From Streptomyces sp. TSRI0281 (GTDB taxonomy: Bacteria > Actinomycetota > Actinomycetes > Streptomycetales > Streptomycetaceae), in the NCBI RefSeq assembly GCF_001905125.1, contig NZ_LWLE01000035.1:376113-440112 (forward strand): a stretch of DNA of 64,000 nucleotides, read 5' to 3'. Position numbers and translations under genes: made by a program. A model generated the notes under the pieces. It had not been told where the DNA came from. It worked only from the letters and a program-made list of their open reading frames with translations, and ran no database searches. Of the stretch, positions 1 through 9,169 are shown in pieces; positions within the stretch are counted from its first letter, which is position 1, and each line of letters starts with the position of its first letter.

Positions 1-1133
1 TGGGCACGCCGGCGGACTTCGACCACTTCGTCGAGACGGCCCGCACCCTGCGGATGGAGATCGCCCTGGACTTCGCACTCCAGTGCTCGCCCGACCACCC
101 CTGGGTGAAGGAACACCCGGAGTGGTTCCACCACCGGCCCGACGGCAGCATCGCGTACGCCGAGAATCCGCCGAAGAAGTACCAGGACATCTACCCGATC
201 GCCTTCGACAGGGATCTGCGCGGCCTGGTCGCCGAGACGGCGCGCATCCTGCGGTTCTGGATGGACCACGGGGTGCGGATCTTCCGCGTCGACAATCCGC
301 ACACGAAGCCGGTGGTCTTCTGGGAGAAGGTGATCGCCGACATCAACGGCACCGATCCCGATGTGATCTTCCTGGCCGAGGCCTTCACCCGCCCCGCGAT
401 GATGCGGACCCTCGGCGCGGTCGGGTTCCAGCAGTCGTATACGTACTTCACCTGGCGCAACACCAAGCAGGAGCTCACGGACTACGTCACCGAGCTGTCC
501 GGCGAGAGCGCTTCGTCCCTGCGGCCCAACTTCTTCGTGAACACCCCGGACATCCTGCCCGGCTACCTCCAGGACGGTGGCCGCCCGGCCTTCGAGGCCC
601 GCGCCGTGCTGGCCGCCACACTGTCCCCGTCCTGGGGGGTGTACGCGGGGTTCGAACTGTGCGAGAACACCGCGGTGCGTCCGGGGAGCGAGGAGTACCT
701 GCATTCGGAGAAGTACCAACTCCGGCCGCGCGACTGGGAGTCGGCCGAGCGCGAGGGCCGTTCACTGGCACCGCTGATCACCTCGCTCAACCGGATCAGG
801 CGCCGCCATCCCGCGCTCCAGCAGCTGCGCGACGTGCATTTCCACACCGTCGACAACGAGGCGCTGATCGCGTACAGCAAGCGCTCCGGGACGGATGTCG
901 TCCTCGTCGTCGTGAACCTCGACCCGCACCACACCCAGGAGGCCACGGTCTCGTTGGACATGCCGAAGCTCTGCCTCGACTGGCACGAGACCGTACCGGT
1001 GCGCGATGAGCTCACCGGCGACACCTACCACTGGGGCAGGACCTTCTATGTGCGCCTAGAGCCGGGCATCACGCCCGCGCACATCGTGGTCCTGCGACCG
1101 TCCCCGCCGACCGGAGGGTCACCCACACCATGA
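1..1133 (+). CDS. glgE: Alpha-1,4-glucan:maltose-1-phosphate maltosyltransferase GlgE, C-terminal part
   Basis: The reading frame is open from base 3, so the N-terminus lies outside the window and about 376 C-terminal residues are present. GlgE transfers maltose from maltose-1-phosphate to the non-reducing end of alpha-1,4-glucans in the cytoplasm. The fragment carries the GH13 core: FRVDN holds the probable nucleophile Asp (codon 291-293) and FLAEAF the probable acid/base Glu (378-380). Their 29-residue spacing equals that of Asp394/Glu423 in S. coelicolor GlgE1. The NPHTKP and PNFFVNTPDILP stretches are typical of GlgE rather than other GH13 enzymes. The stop overlaps the treS start by 4 bases (ATGA), so the genes are translationally coupled. 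The identification rests on motifs and on the treS-mak-glgB neighbours. Confidence 0.95.
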   Translation, partial: GTPADFDHFVETARTLRMEIALDFALQCSPDHPWVKEHPEWFHHRPDGSIAYAENPPKKYQDIYPIAFDRDLRGLVAETARILRFWMDHGVRIFRVDNPHTKPVVFWEKVIADINGTDPDVIFLAEAFTRPAMMRTLGAVGFQQSYTYFTWRNTKQELTDYVTELSGESASSLRPNFFVNTPDILPGYLQDGGRPAFEARAVLAATLSPSWGVYAGFELCENTAVRPGSEEYLHSEKYQLRPRDWESAEREGRSLAPLITSLNRIRRRHPALQQLRDVHFHTVDNEALIAYSKRSGTDVVLVVVNLDPHHTQEATVSLDMPKLCLDWHETVPVRDELTGDTYHWGRTFYVRLEPGITPAHIVVLRPSPPTGGSPTP

Positions 1134-2836
1134 TCGTCAATGAGCCTGTCCACGACACGTTCGAGGACACTCCCGCCAAGGACCGCGATCCCGACTGGTT
1201 CAAGCGCGCCGTCTTCTACGAGGTACTCGTCCGGTCCTTCCAGGACTCCAACGGCGACGGCATCGGCGACCTCAAGGGCATCACCGCCAAGCTGGACTAT
1301 CTGCAATGGCTGGGCGTCGACTGCCTCTGGCTGCCGCCGTTCTTCAAATCGCCGCTGCGCGACGGCGGCTACGACGTCTCCGACTACACCGCCGTGCTCC
1401 CGGAGTTCGGTGATCTCGCCGACTTCGTGGAGTTCGTGGACGCCACGCACCAGCGCGGTATGCGCGTGATCATCGACTTCGTCATGAACCACACGAGCGA
1501 TCAGCACGACTGGTTCCAGCAGTCCCGCAGCGACCCGGACGGGCCGTACGGGGACTACTACGTCTGGGCCGACGACGACAAGCAGTTCCAGGACGCGCGG
1601 ATCATCTTCGTCGACACCGAGACGTCCAACTGGACCTTCGACCCGGTGCGCAAGCAGTACTACTGGCACCGGTTCTTCTCCCACCAGCCCGATCTCAACT
1701 ACGAGAACCCGGCGGTGCAGGAGGAGATCATCTCCGCGCTGCGCTTCTGGCTGGACCTCGGCATCGACGGATTCCGCGTCGACGCCGTGCCCTACCTCTA
1801 CCAGCGCGAGGGCACCAACTGCGAGAACCTCCCCGAGACCCACGACTTCCTCAAGCGGGTCCGCAAGGAGATCGACGCCAACTATCCGGACACCGTGCTG
1901 CTCGCCGAGGCCAACCAGTGGCCGGAGGACGTCGTCGACTACTTCGGCGACTACCGGGCGGGCGGCGACGAGTGCCACATGGCGTTCCACTTCCCCGTGA
2001 TGCCACGGATCTTCATGGCCGTACGGCGCGAGAGCCGCTACCCGGTCTCGGAAATCCTGGCGAAGACCCCGGCGATCCCGAAGAACTGCCAGTGGGGCAT
2101 CTTCCTGCGCAACCATGACGAGCTGACACTCGAAATGGTCACGGACGAAGAGCGCGACTACATGTACGCGGAGTACGCCAAGGACCCCCGGATGCGGGCC
2201 AACATCGGCATCCGGCGGCGCCTGGCCCCCCTGCTGGACAACGACCGCAACCAGATCGAGCTGTTCACCGCCCTGCTCCTGTCGCTGCCCGGCTCCCCGA
2301 TCCTCTACTACGGGGACGAGATCGGGATGGGCGACAACATCTGGCTGGGCGACCGGGACGCCGTACGGACCCCGATGCAGTGGACGCCCGACCGGAACGC
2401 CGGGTTCTCCTCCAGTGACCCCGGGCGGCTCTACCTGCCCACGATCATGGACCCGGTCTACGGCTACCAGGTCACCAATGTCGAGGCGTCCATGGCCTCA
2501 CCGTCGTCGCTGCTGCACTGGACGCGGCGGATGATCGAGATCCGTAAGCAGAATCGGGCGTTCGGCCTCGGCTCGTACACCGAACTGCCCTCCTCGAACC
2601 CGGCGGTGCTGGCGTTCACGCGTGAGTACAAGGACGACCTCGTGCTGTGCGTCCACAACTTCTCGCGCTTCGCACAGCCCACGGAACTGGACCTGAGGTC
2701 GTTCAACGGGCGTCATCCGGTGGAGCTGATCGGCGGGGTGCGCTTCCCCGCCATCGGGGAGTGGCCCTACCTGCTGACCCTCGCCGGACACGGCTTCTAC
2801 TGGTTCCGGCTGCGCAAGGACGTCCCGGCCCTCTGA
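1130..2836 (+). CDS. treS: Trehalose synthase / maltose alpha-D-glucosyltransferase TreS
   Basis: This 568-residue GH13 enzyme interconverts trehalose and maltose and supplies maltose for phosphorylation by the maltokinase encoded next. It has the usual TreS length. The N-terminal WFKRAVFYEVLVRSF block and NGDGIGDLKGI (about 41-51) open the TIM barrel. FRVDAVPYL contains the nucleophile Asp218, LLAEANQ contains acid/base Glu260, and FLRNHDELTLE holds the transition-state His/Asp pair. The ATG overlaps the glgE stop, and GGAGG at 1113-1117 is upstream. A strong hairpin follows the stop, so part of the transcription may end before mak. In mycobacteria TreS forms a complex with the maltokinase; the adjacency here fits that, but a complex is inferred. 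Confidence 0.96.
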   Translation: MIVNEPVHDTFEDTPAKDRDPDWFKRAVFYEVLVRSFQDSNGDGIGDLKGITAKLDYLQWLGVDCLWLPPFFKSPLRDGGYDVSDYTAVLPEFGDLADFVEFVDATHQRGMRVIIDFVMNHTSDQHDWFQQSRSDPDGPYGDYYVWADDDKQFQDARIIFVDTETSNWTFDPVRKQYYWHRFFSHQPDLNYENPAVQEEIISALRFWLDLGIDGFRVDAVPYLYQREGTNCENLPETHDFLKRVRKEIDANYPDTVLLAEANQWPEDVVDYFGDYRAGGDECHMAFHFPVMPRIFMAVRRESRYPVSEILAKTPAIPKNCQWGIFLRNHDELTLEMVTDEERDYMYAEYAKDPRMRANIGIRRRLAPLLDNDRNQIELFTALLLSLPGSPILYYGDEIGMGDNIWLGDRDAVRTPMQWTPDRNAGFSSSDPGRLYLPTIMDPVYGYQVTNVEASMASPSSLLHWTRRMIEIRKQNRAFGLGSYTELPSSNPAVLAFTREYKDDLVLCVHNFSRFAQPTELDLRSFNGRHPVELIGGVRFPAIGEWPYLLTLAGHGFYWFRLRKDVPAL

Positions 2837-2845
2837 GCCCGCGCC

Positions 2846-2883
2846 GCCCCGTGCGCGGCGGTTTCCGCCGCCCCGCACGGGGC
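2846..2883 (+). terminator. Hairpin after treS
   Basis: Ten bases after the treS stop, GCCCCGTGC plus GCGGCGG pairs across a TTT loop with CCGCCGC and GCACGGGGC, leaving a CCC bulge at 2872-2874. There is no T run, as is common in Streptomyces. The hairpin may stabilise the glgE-treS message or reduce read-through into mak. The rest of 2884-3055 holds nothing I recognise apart from the mak ribosome binding site. Confidence 0.6.
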
Positions 2884-3055
2884 ACTCTCCCCCACATCGA
2901 GCTCTTCCGGGCTCCTCCGGGCCCTTCGGGGCTCATCAGGTCGAGTCCGTACGGATCATCCTCACCCGACACGTCCCGCACAGCCGGACAGCCATTGCCG
3001 CAATCCGGGACACTCTTCGCATCCTGTGGTGTGCCCGGGGAAAGGACGCGATGCC

Positions 3056-4570
3056 ATGTCGGAGACTGCATCCCCGCACGTCGCCCTGGCGAAGAGCACG
3101 ACGAACAGGGCAGCGAAGAGCAGCGCAACGAGGGACAGCGGAACGAAGGACGGCGTGCCGGACAGCGGCACGCCGGGCAACGACTCCACGAAGAGCGGTC
3201 CGGCGGAAAGCTGCGCGACGAGCGGGGCGCTGCTTCCGTCACTCGTTCCCCTGCTCCATGAATGGCTGCCCCGGCAACGGTGGTTCGCCGGCAAGGGACA
3301 GCCGGTCACCGGCTTCTCCCTCCTCTCGGCGACCGAGATGCTGCCGGTGGACAGCGGCTCCACGGGGCCGGGTCTGCTCCATCTGCTCGTCCGGGTCCAG
3401 CAGCCGGCCCTGTCCGCCCGCACGGCCGACGACTGCTACCAACTCCTCCTCGGCGTACGGGCATCCCTGCCGCCCCGGCTCGCCCCGGCCCTGATCGGCC
3501 GGGTGACACAGGGGCCGCTGGCCGGGCGCACCGTGTACGACGCACTGCACGATCCGCGGCTGGCGGGCCTGTTGCTGGAACGATTCCGCTGCCCGGGGGT
3601 GCTCGGCCCCCTCCGCTTCGACCGGACCGCGCCGATCCCGCCGGGGCTGACCCCCCGGGTGCTGGAAACCGAGCAGTCCAACTCCTCGCTCGTCTACGGC
3701 GACGCGTACATCCTCAAGATCTTCCGCCGGGTCTTCCCCGGCACGAACCCGGATCTGGAGCTGCCGCTCGCGCTCACCCGCGAGGGGTGCGTACGGGTGC
3801 CCGCCCCGGTCGCCTGGTTCGAGGCCACCGCCCCCGAGCCGCTCACCCTCGGTGTGCTCCAGCCCTTCCTGCACGGCGCCCGGGACGGCTGGCAGCTCGC
3901 CCTGGGCGCGCTGGCCGAGGGCCGCGACTTCCTCCCCCAGGCGCGGGCACTGGGGGAGGCCACCGCCGAGGTGCACACCGCGCTCGCCGCCGCCCTGCCG
4001 ACACCCGCACTGGGCGGGTCGCAGGCCCGGCACCTCGTCGCCGGGATGACCCAGCGGCTGGAGGCCGCCGCCCGGGCCGTCCCGGCGCTCGTGCCGTACG
4101 TCCCCGGGCTGCGCACCGCGTTCGACGCCGTCGCGGCCCTCGGGCACCAGGGCCACGACTGGGCCGCGCAGCGGATTCACGGCGATCTCCACCTCGGCCA
4201 GACGCTCTGCTCCGACGACGGTTTCTGGTCACTGATCGACTTCGAGGGCGAACCGTCCCGCCCCCTTCCGGAGCGCCGCCGCCCACAGCCGCCGGTACGC
4301 GATGTCGCGGGCATGCTCCGCTCCTTCGACTACGCGGCCCGCTCGCACCACCCGTGGAACGCGGAGTGGGCGGCGCGCTGCCGTGCCGCGTACTGCGAGG
4401 GCTACGCGGAGGCCGCGGGCGCCGACCCGCGGGGCGAACCGGAGCTGCTGCGCGCCCACGAGACCGACAAGGCGGTGTACGAGGTGCTGTACGAGGCACG
4501 GCACCGCCCCGACTGGCTGCCGGTGCCGATGGCCGCCATCCACCGCCTGGCCACGGCCACCACGGTCTGA
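3056..4570 (+). CDS. mak: Maltokinase (Pep2 type)
   Basis: This 504-residue ATP-dependent kinase makes maltose-1-phosphate, the donor for GlgE. It has an aminoglycoside-phosphotransferase-like fold. The catalytic loop IHGDLHLGQ (Asp about 377) and LIDFEGEP (Asp about 395, metal binding) are clear, and YILKIFRR in the N-lobe carries the ATP-binding Lys. I chose the ATG at 3056 because AAAGGA (3041-3046) lies 9 bases upstream; GTG 3026 and an out-of-frame ATG at 3051 have poorer spacing. The first 55 or so residues are a Ser/Thr/Ala/Lys-rich, probably disordered extension before the LLPSLVPLLHEWLPRQRWFAGKG start common to the family. The gene sits between treS and glgB, as in other GlgE-pathway operons. 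Confidence 0.93.
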   Translation: MSETASPHVALAKSTTNRAAKSSATRDSGTKDGVPDSGTPGNDSTKSGPAESCATSGALLPSLVPLLHEWLPRQRWFAGKGQPVTGFSLLSATEMLPVDSGSTGPGLLHLLVRVQQPALSARTADDCYQLLLGVRASLPPRLAPALIGRVTQGPLAGRTVYDALHDPRLAGLLLERFRCPGVLGPLRFDRTAPIPPGLTPRVLETEQSNSSLVYGDAYILKIFRRVFPGTNPDLELPLALTREGCVRVPAPVAWFEATAPEPLTLGVLQPFLHGARDGWQLALGALAEGRDFLPQARALGEATAEVHTALAAALPTPALGGSQARHLVAGMTQRLEAAARAVPALVPYVPGLRTAFDAVAALGHQGHDWAAQRIHGDLHLGQTLCSDDGFWSLIDFEGEPSRPLPERRRPQPPVRDVAGMLRSFDYAARSHHPWNAEWAARCRAAYCEGYAEAAGADPRGEPELLRAHETDKAVYEVLYEARHRPDWLPVPMAAIHRLATATTV

Positions 4571-4644
4571 ACGCCTTTTCCCCCTCCCCCCATCCCCCGC
4601 CCCACCCCGTGCTTTCCCTGACACCCTCCGAGGAGGCAGTCCCT

Positions 4645-7035
4645 GTGACCGCCCGCAAGCCGTCCCGCAATCCGTCCCGTTCCCGCAAGACGTCCGATGG
4701 CGTCGAGGTCCCGCCCGTCCAGCAGCCGGTGCCCACCGGGATCACCGCACCGGCCGCTGTCTCCGTGACCGCACCCCCCGCGACCGCCGACGCCGACACC
4801 GCGGCCGCCCCGCCCCGCCCCCGTCGGGGCGGCGGTCAGGGTGTCCGGCCGGCGCCGCCCCTGGACGACGGGGACCGGGGACGGCTGCTGGCCGGTGAGC
4901 ACCACGCTCCGCACGGTCTGCTGGGGGCACACCTGACCCGGAGCGGGGTGGTGCTGCGGGTGCTGCGCCCGTTCGCCCACTCGGTCACGGTGCTCGGCAA
5001 GGGGCTGAGGGCCGAGCTGCACGAGGACGGCGACGGCTTCTTCTCCGGGGTGCTGCCGGTGCCCGCCGTACCCGAGTACCGGCTCCAGGTGGCCTACGAG
5101 GACGACGAGATCGAGGTGCAGGACCCGTACCGCTTCCTGCCCTCGCTCGGTGATCTCGATCTGCACCTGATCGGCGAGGGCCGCCACGAGGAGCTGTGGA
5201 CGGCGCTCGGTGCGCGGACCATGGAGCACCAGGGTGTCGCCGGGACCCGGTTCACGGTGTGGGCGCCGAACGCTCGCGGGGTGCGGGTGAGCGGTGACTT
5301 CAACTACTGGGACGGCACGGGCTTCCCGATGCGTTCGCTGGGCTCCACCGGGGTGTGGGAGCTGTTCGTGCCCGCGGTCGGGGAGGGCGCCCTGTACAAG
5401 TTCGACATCTGCCGGCCCGACGGTTCGCACACGCTGCGGGCCGACCCGATGGCCCGCCACGCGGAGGTGCCGCCCGCCAACGCCTCGGTGGTCACCGCAT
5501 CGCACCACGAGTGGCAGGACGCGGAGTGGATGGCTCACCGGGGCGACCGCCCGGTGCACGAGGCCCCGTTCTCGGTCTACGAGGTGCATCTGCCGTCCTG
5601 GCGACCGGGTCTGACCTATCGTCAGCTTGCGGCGCAGCTTCCCTCGTACGTCAAGGACCTGGGTTTCACGCATGTGGAGCTGATGCCGGTCTCCGAGCAC
5701 CCCTTCGGCGGCTCCTGGGGCTACCAGGTCACGGGCTTCTTCGCGCCGACCTCGCGCATGGGCACCCCGGACGACTTCCGGTTCCTGGTGGACGCGCTGC
5801 ACGGGGCGGGCATCGGCGTGATCGCCGACTGGGTCCCCGCGCACTTCCCACGTGACGACTGGGCGCTGGCGGAGTTCGACGGGCGCGCGCTGTACGAGCA
5901 CTCGGACCCGTCGCGGGCCGCGCACCCGGACTGGGGGACGCTGGAGTTCGACTTCGGCCGCAAGGAGGTGCGTAACTTTCTTGTCTCCAACGCCACTTAC
6001 TGGTGCGAGGAGTTCCATATCGACGGGCTGCGGGTCGATGCCGTCGCCTCGATGCTCTATCTCGACTACTCCCGCGAGGACGGAGAGTGGTCGCCGAACG
6101 AGCAGGGCGGCCGGGAGAATCTGGACGCGGTCGCCTTCCTCCAGGAGATGAACGCGACCGTCTACCGGCGCAACCCCGGGGTCGTCACCATCGCCGAGGA
6201 GTCCACGGCCTGGGACGGTGTCACCCGCGCCACGCACCATGTCGGCCCCGGCGGCTTCGGCGGTCTCGGCTTCGGGCTGAAGTGGAACATGGGCTGGATG
6301 CACGACTCGCTCGGCTACGTGGAGAAGGAGCCGGTGCACCGCAAGTACCACCACGGCGAGATGACCTTCTCCATGGTGTACGCGTACAGCGAGAACTACG
6401 TCCTGCCGATCTCGCACGACGAGGTGGTGCACGGGAAGCGTTCACTGGTGAGCAAGATGCCGGGCGACTGGTGGCAGCAGCGGGCCAACCACCGGGCGTA
6501 CCTCGGCTTCATGTGGGCGCATCCCGGCAAGCAACTCCTCTTCATGGGGCAGGAGTTCGCCCAGGGAGCCGAGTGGTCCGAGGGGCACGGCCCCGACTGG
6601 TGGCTGCTCGACCCGTCGTACGGGGCGTCGCCGGACCACCGGGGCGTCCGCACGCTGGTCGGCGATCTGAACGCGGTCTACGGGGCGCTGCCGGCCCTCT
6701 GGCAGCGCGACACGGTGCCGGAGGGGTTCAGCTGGGTGGACGGCGGCGCGTCCGAGGACAACGTGTTCGCGTTCCTGCGGTACGACGCCGACGGCTCACC
6801 GCTGCTCGCGGTCTCCCACTTCTCCCCCGCCGTACGGCACGACTACCGCCTCGGTGTCCCCGACGCGCCGGAAGCCTGGGTGGAGGTGCTGAACACGGAC
6901 GCGGCCCGCTACGGCGGCGGCGACGTACGCAACGAGGAGCCGCTGAAGCCGGAGGCGGTGGCCGCGCACGGCAGTCGGGCGAGCATCACGGTGACGCTGC
7001 CGCCGCTGGCGACGGTGTGGTTCCGGCCCGCCTGA
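4645..7035 (+). CDS. glgB: 1,4-alpha-glucan branching enzyme GlgB
   Basis: The enzyme introduces alpha-1,6 branches into the glucan extended by GlgE. The 796-residue product begins at GTG 4645, 8 bases after a perfect AGGAGG (4631-4636); the frame is open further upstream but only inside mak. Residues 1-80 are a Pro/Ala/Thr-rich low-complexity extension. Then come an N-terminal beta-sandwich region, a CBM48 domain (TRFTVWAPNARGVRVSGDFNYWDG), and a GH13 barrel with ELMPVSEHPFGGSWGYQ. The nucleophile is Asp465 (GLRVDAVASMLY), the acid/base Glu518 (TIAEES), and LPISHDEVVHGK follows. The all-beta C-terminal domain ends in ATVWFRPA. It is the last gene of the operon, and a hairpin follows it. Confidence 0.96.
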   Translation: MTARKPSRNPSRSRKTSDGVEVPPVQQPVPTGITAPAAVSVTAPPATADADTAAAPPRPRRGGGQGVRPAPPLDDGDRGRLLAGEHHAPHGLLGAHLTRSGVVLRVLRPFAHSVTVLGKGLRAELHEDGDGFFSGVLPVPAVPEYRLQVAYEDDEIEVQDPYRFLPSLGDLDLHLIGEGRHEELWTALGARTMEHQGVAGTRFTVWAPNARGVRVSGDFNYWDGTGFPMRSLGSTGVWELFVPAVGEGALYKFDICRPDGSHTLRADPMARHAEVPPANASVVTASHHEWQDAEWMAHRGDRPVHEAPFSVYEVHLPSWRPGLTYRQLAAQLPSYVKDLGFTHVELMPVSEHPFGGSWGYQVTGFFAPTSRMGTPDDFRFLVDALHGAGIGVIADWVPAHFPRDDWALAEFDGRALYEHSDPSRAAHPDWGTLEFDFGRKEVRNFLVSNATYWCEEFHIDGLRVDAVASMLYLDYSREDGEWSPNEQGGRENLDAVAFLQEMNATVYRRNPGVVTIAEESTAWDGVTRATHHVGPGGFGGLGFGLKWNMGWMHDSLGYVEKEPVHRKYHHGEMTFSMVYAYSENYVLPISHDEVVHGKRSLVSKMPGDWWQQRANHRAYLGFMWAHPGKQLLFMGQEFAQGAEWSEGHGPDWWLLDPSYGASPDHRGVRTLVGDLNAVYGALPALWQRDTVPEGFSWVDGGASEDNVFAFLRYDADGSPLLAVSHFSPAVRHDYRLGVPDAPEAWVEVLNTDAARYGGGDVRNEEPLKPEAVAAHGSRASITVTLPPLATVWFRPA

Positions 7036-7050
7036 TCCACCGGAGGGCAC

Positions 7051-7086
7051 GGGGGCCGCACCGCCGCGGTGGCGGGCGCGGCCCCC
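7051..7086. terminator. Hairpin between convergent glgB and the oxidoreductase
   Basis: GGGGGCCGC (7051-7059) pairs perfectly with GCGGCCCCC (7078-7086). Inner CCGCC/GGCGG bases extend the stem. It sits midway between two converging stops and can serve both strands. Confidence 0.65.
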
Positions 7087-7102
7087 TGACGTGGGCGCGG
7101 GT

Positions 7103-7987
7103 TCAGCGCTCGTCGAGCACCTCGACGATGCTCGACCAGGAGTCGGGGCCGTGTCCCGCGGCGATGGCCCGCTCGGCGGCCGCCTTGATCGCGACGAGCT
7201 GCCCGGTGTCCAGACCTCGCCCCTTCGTGGTGTGCAGGATGTGGTCGATGCCGGCGGTCATCATGGCGAGGTTGGCCCCGCTGCCCTCGTACACCCGGGA
7301 GTGCACGTCGGTGCCCGTGCGCTCCACGATGGCCGGGAGGATGCCCGCGATGGTGTTCAGGTACGGGGCGAGCGCCGCGCCGTCGATCCCCTCGGCCCTG
7401 GCCAGCGCGAAGGCGTGGACGAGACCGCCCATGGCGCCGTAGAAGAAGTCCAGCATCGCCATGTCGTAGGCGGCGGCGAGACCGTGGTCCTCCCCGAGGA
7501 AGGTGGCGGGCTCCCCGATCGCCTTGAGCGCGCTCTCGCACTTGTCGTACACGGCCCGCTCGCCGGCGTAGAAGACCAGCGCCCGCGCCGTGCCGACCAC
7601 CGGGACGGGGACCATGACCGCCCCGTCCAGGTAGTCGAGGGAGTGCTCCTTCGCCCAGGCGGCGGCCTCCCGTGCGCGCAGCGGGATGTCGGAGCCGAGA
7701 TTGATCAGGACGCGCCCGGCCAGCGCGTCGGCCAGCGGCGTGAGGACCTTGTCCGACGCGTCGTAGTCGACGAGGCAGACCACGACGAGATCACCGGCCC
7801 GGACGGCGTCCTCCGCGGAGGCGGCCCGCACGGCGCCCCGCGCCACGAGCTGCTCGCCCTTGTCGGTGGACCGGTTCCACACGGTGGTGGGGTGACCGGC
7901 GTCCAGGAAGGCGCCGGCCAGGGCCTGGCCCATGGCGCCGAGACCGAGGACAGTAATGGGTGTGGGGGAGTTATTCACATGCGTCAT
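7103..7987 (-). CDS. NAD(P)-dependent oxidoreductase of the beta-hydroxyacid dehydrogenase / imine reductase type
   Basis: This cytoplasmic Rossmann-fold dehydrogenase has 294 residues from ATG 7987; an upstream in-frame start at 8005 would add six residues. The N-terminal ITVLGLGAMGQALAGAFLDAG carries GxGxxG, followed by VWNRS, which suits NADPH. The C-terminal helical domain contains AAAYDMAMLDFFYGAMGG. In imine reductases a residue in this region is the proton donor, often Asp or Tyr, and Asp is present here. The substrate cannot be read from the sequence. The gene is divergent from the TIGR04222 gene, with a perfect dyad between them that probably controls one or both. The alternative is another 6-phosphogluconate-dehydrogenase-like enzyme. 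Confidence 0.8.
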   Translation of the reverse strand: MTHVNNSPTPITVLGLGAMGQALAGAFLDAGHPTTVWNRSTDKGEQLVARGAVRAASAEDAVRAGDLVVVCLVDYDASDKVLTPLADALAGRVLINLGSDIPLRAREAAAWAKEHSLDYLDGAVMVPVPVVGTARALVFYAGERAVYDKCESALKAIGEPATFLGEDHGLAAAYDMAMLDFFYGAMGGLVHAFALARAEGIDGAALAPYLNTIAGILPAIVERTGTDVHSRVYEGSGANLAMMTAGIDHILHTTKGRGLDTGQLVAIKAAAERAIAAGHGPDSWSSIVEVLDER

Positions 7988-8035
7988 GTGCACCATGGTC
8001 ACCAAGCGAACACGGATTGCATAGAACGTACTTGG

Positions 8036-8052
8036 TTGTCAGATGCTGACAA
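8036..8052. promoter_or_regulatory. Operator-like dyad TTGTCAGATGCTGACAA
   Basis: Perfect 7-bp arms (TTGTCAG/CTGACAA) are separated by ATG, midway between the divergent oxidoreductase and TIGR04222 genes. The size and symmetry suit a winged-helix (HxlR/MarR) or TetR dimer. No such regulator gene is adjacent, so the binding protein is unknown. Confidence 0.55.
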
Positions 8053-8084
8053 TCGGGTAAGTATCCAGCTCAGGGGGGCACCGA

Positions 8085-8981
8085 GTGGGCACAGCCGCGT
8101 GGACCGCGATCGTGTCGGCCGACGGCGTGGGCGTGGCGGCTCTCTGCGCCCTCATGCTGACCCTCTCCGGGCGGCGCTCGGGCCGCGCCCCGGTCCAGGA
8201 TCCCGGCCCGTACGAGGTGGCGTACCTCGCGGGCGGGCCGCCGCGCGTGGTGGAAGCGGCACTCCATGAGGTGTGGGGCGGCGGCGATGGGGTCGCCCGT
8301 CACAACGGACGGCTCCGGCTCCCCCCGCCCCCGGAGGGACGCGACGCCCCCGTGGAGCGCGCGGTGATCACGGAGTGGGGAGCCCCGGGCGGCACAGCAC
8401 CCGCACGGCTGCGGGCGCGTGCGGTGCGCAGCGGCCCCGTCCGGGAGACCGGGGACCGTCTCGTCGACGACGGCCTCGTGCTGCGCCCCGGGCGTGCGCG
8501 AGCGCGTCGGCTCGTGGGACGGGTACTCGTCGGCGCGGCGTGCGCAACGGCGGCTCTGGCGGCGTGCGCTCTCGTACGGGACCTTCCGCACCCCGGCCCC
8601 CTCCTCGCCCTCGCCGCCTGCGGGTGGGCCGTCCGCGCGGCGTGTCCCACCCGGGGAACGCTGACCCCGGCGGGACGCCGCCACCTCGTCCGGATGCGGC
8701 GGACCGCTCCATGGGCCGCGTCGGACCTCGGAGCCGTGGTCTTCGGCGAGCGGAGCGGACTGCCCGGGGAGCCCCCCGCGGGACGGTCGCACCACGGGGC
8801 CCACCCCGGCCTGCCGTCGGTCGGCCGGACGCTGATCAAGCTCGGCAAGGCCCTCGACCGCGAGGACGAAAGACACCCCGGTCCGGGTGCGGACGACAGA
8901 ACCGGTGATCACGGCGGCCTGTCCGACGCCCCCGCCCACCACAGCTGCGGATCGGGCAGCGGCTGCGGCAGTTCCTACTGA
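8085..8981 (+). CDS. TIGR04222 domain membrane protein
   Basis: The product has 298 residues from GTG 8085, with AGGGGGG just upstream. Its layout is that of the actinobacterial TIGR04222 family. A membrane segment near the N-terminus (about 8-27) is followed by the YEVAYLAGGPPRVVEAAL block and a charged region. Further hydrophobic helices lie at about 145-195. The Gly/Cys/His-rich tail SCGSGSGCGSSY resembles the CGGGGGCGG tails of the family. Function is unknown, and nothing catalytic is visible. The gene stands alone in its direction. Confidence 0.75.
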   Translation: MGTAAWTAIVSADGVGVAALCALMLTLSGRRSGRAPVQDPGPYEVAYLAGGPPRVVEAALHEVWGGGDGVARHNGRLRLPPPPEGRDAPVERAVITEWGAPGGTAPARLRARAVRSGPVRETGDRLVDDGLVLRPGRARARRLVGRVLVGAACATAALAACALVRDLPHPGPLLALAACGWAVRAACPTRGTLTPAGRRHLVRMRRTAPWAASDLGAVVFGERSGLPGEPPAGRSHHGAHPGLPSVGRTLIKLGKALDREDERHPGPGADDRTGDHGGLSDAPAHHSCGSGSGCGSSY

Positions 8982-9169
8982 GGCCGACGTGGGTCACCGG
9001 CGCGGGACGCCCCGCCGCTCATCGGATGGGCATGGGTTTCACGAACAGCTCACCCTCAGCAGGAAGCGAGGCTTCGCGCCCCACCCGGAGGGGAAGCCTG
9101 AGGGGGCCGCCGCTCGTAGCCATGTGTCGTGTAGGCACCTACCGGGGCGAGCTCCAGGAGGACTGCTCC

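Noticed and set aside
3262..4644. Upstream extension of the glgB frame
   Set aside because: The frame stays open through mak in the +1 register, but GTG 4645 with a perfect AGGAGG is the clear start and the extension overlaps a well-supported gene.
4402..6432. Long minus-strand open frame opposite glgB (676 codons)
   Set aside because: It is antisense to a well-supported branching-enzyme gene. High GC leaves few stops on the opposite strand, and the translation shows no recognisable protein or ribosome binding site.
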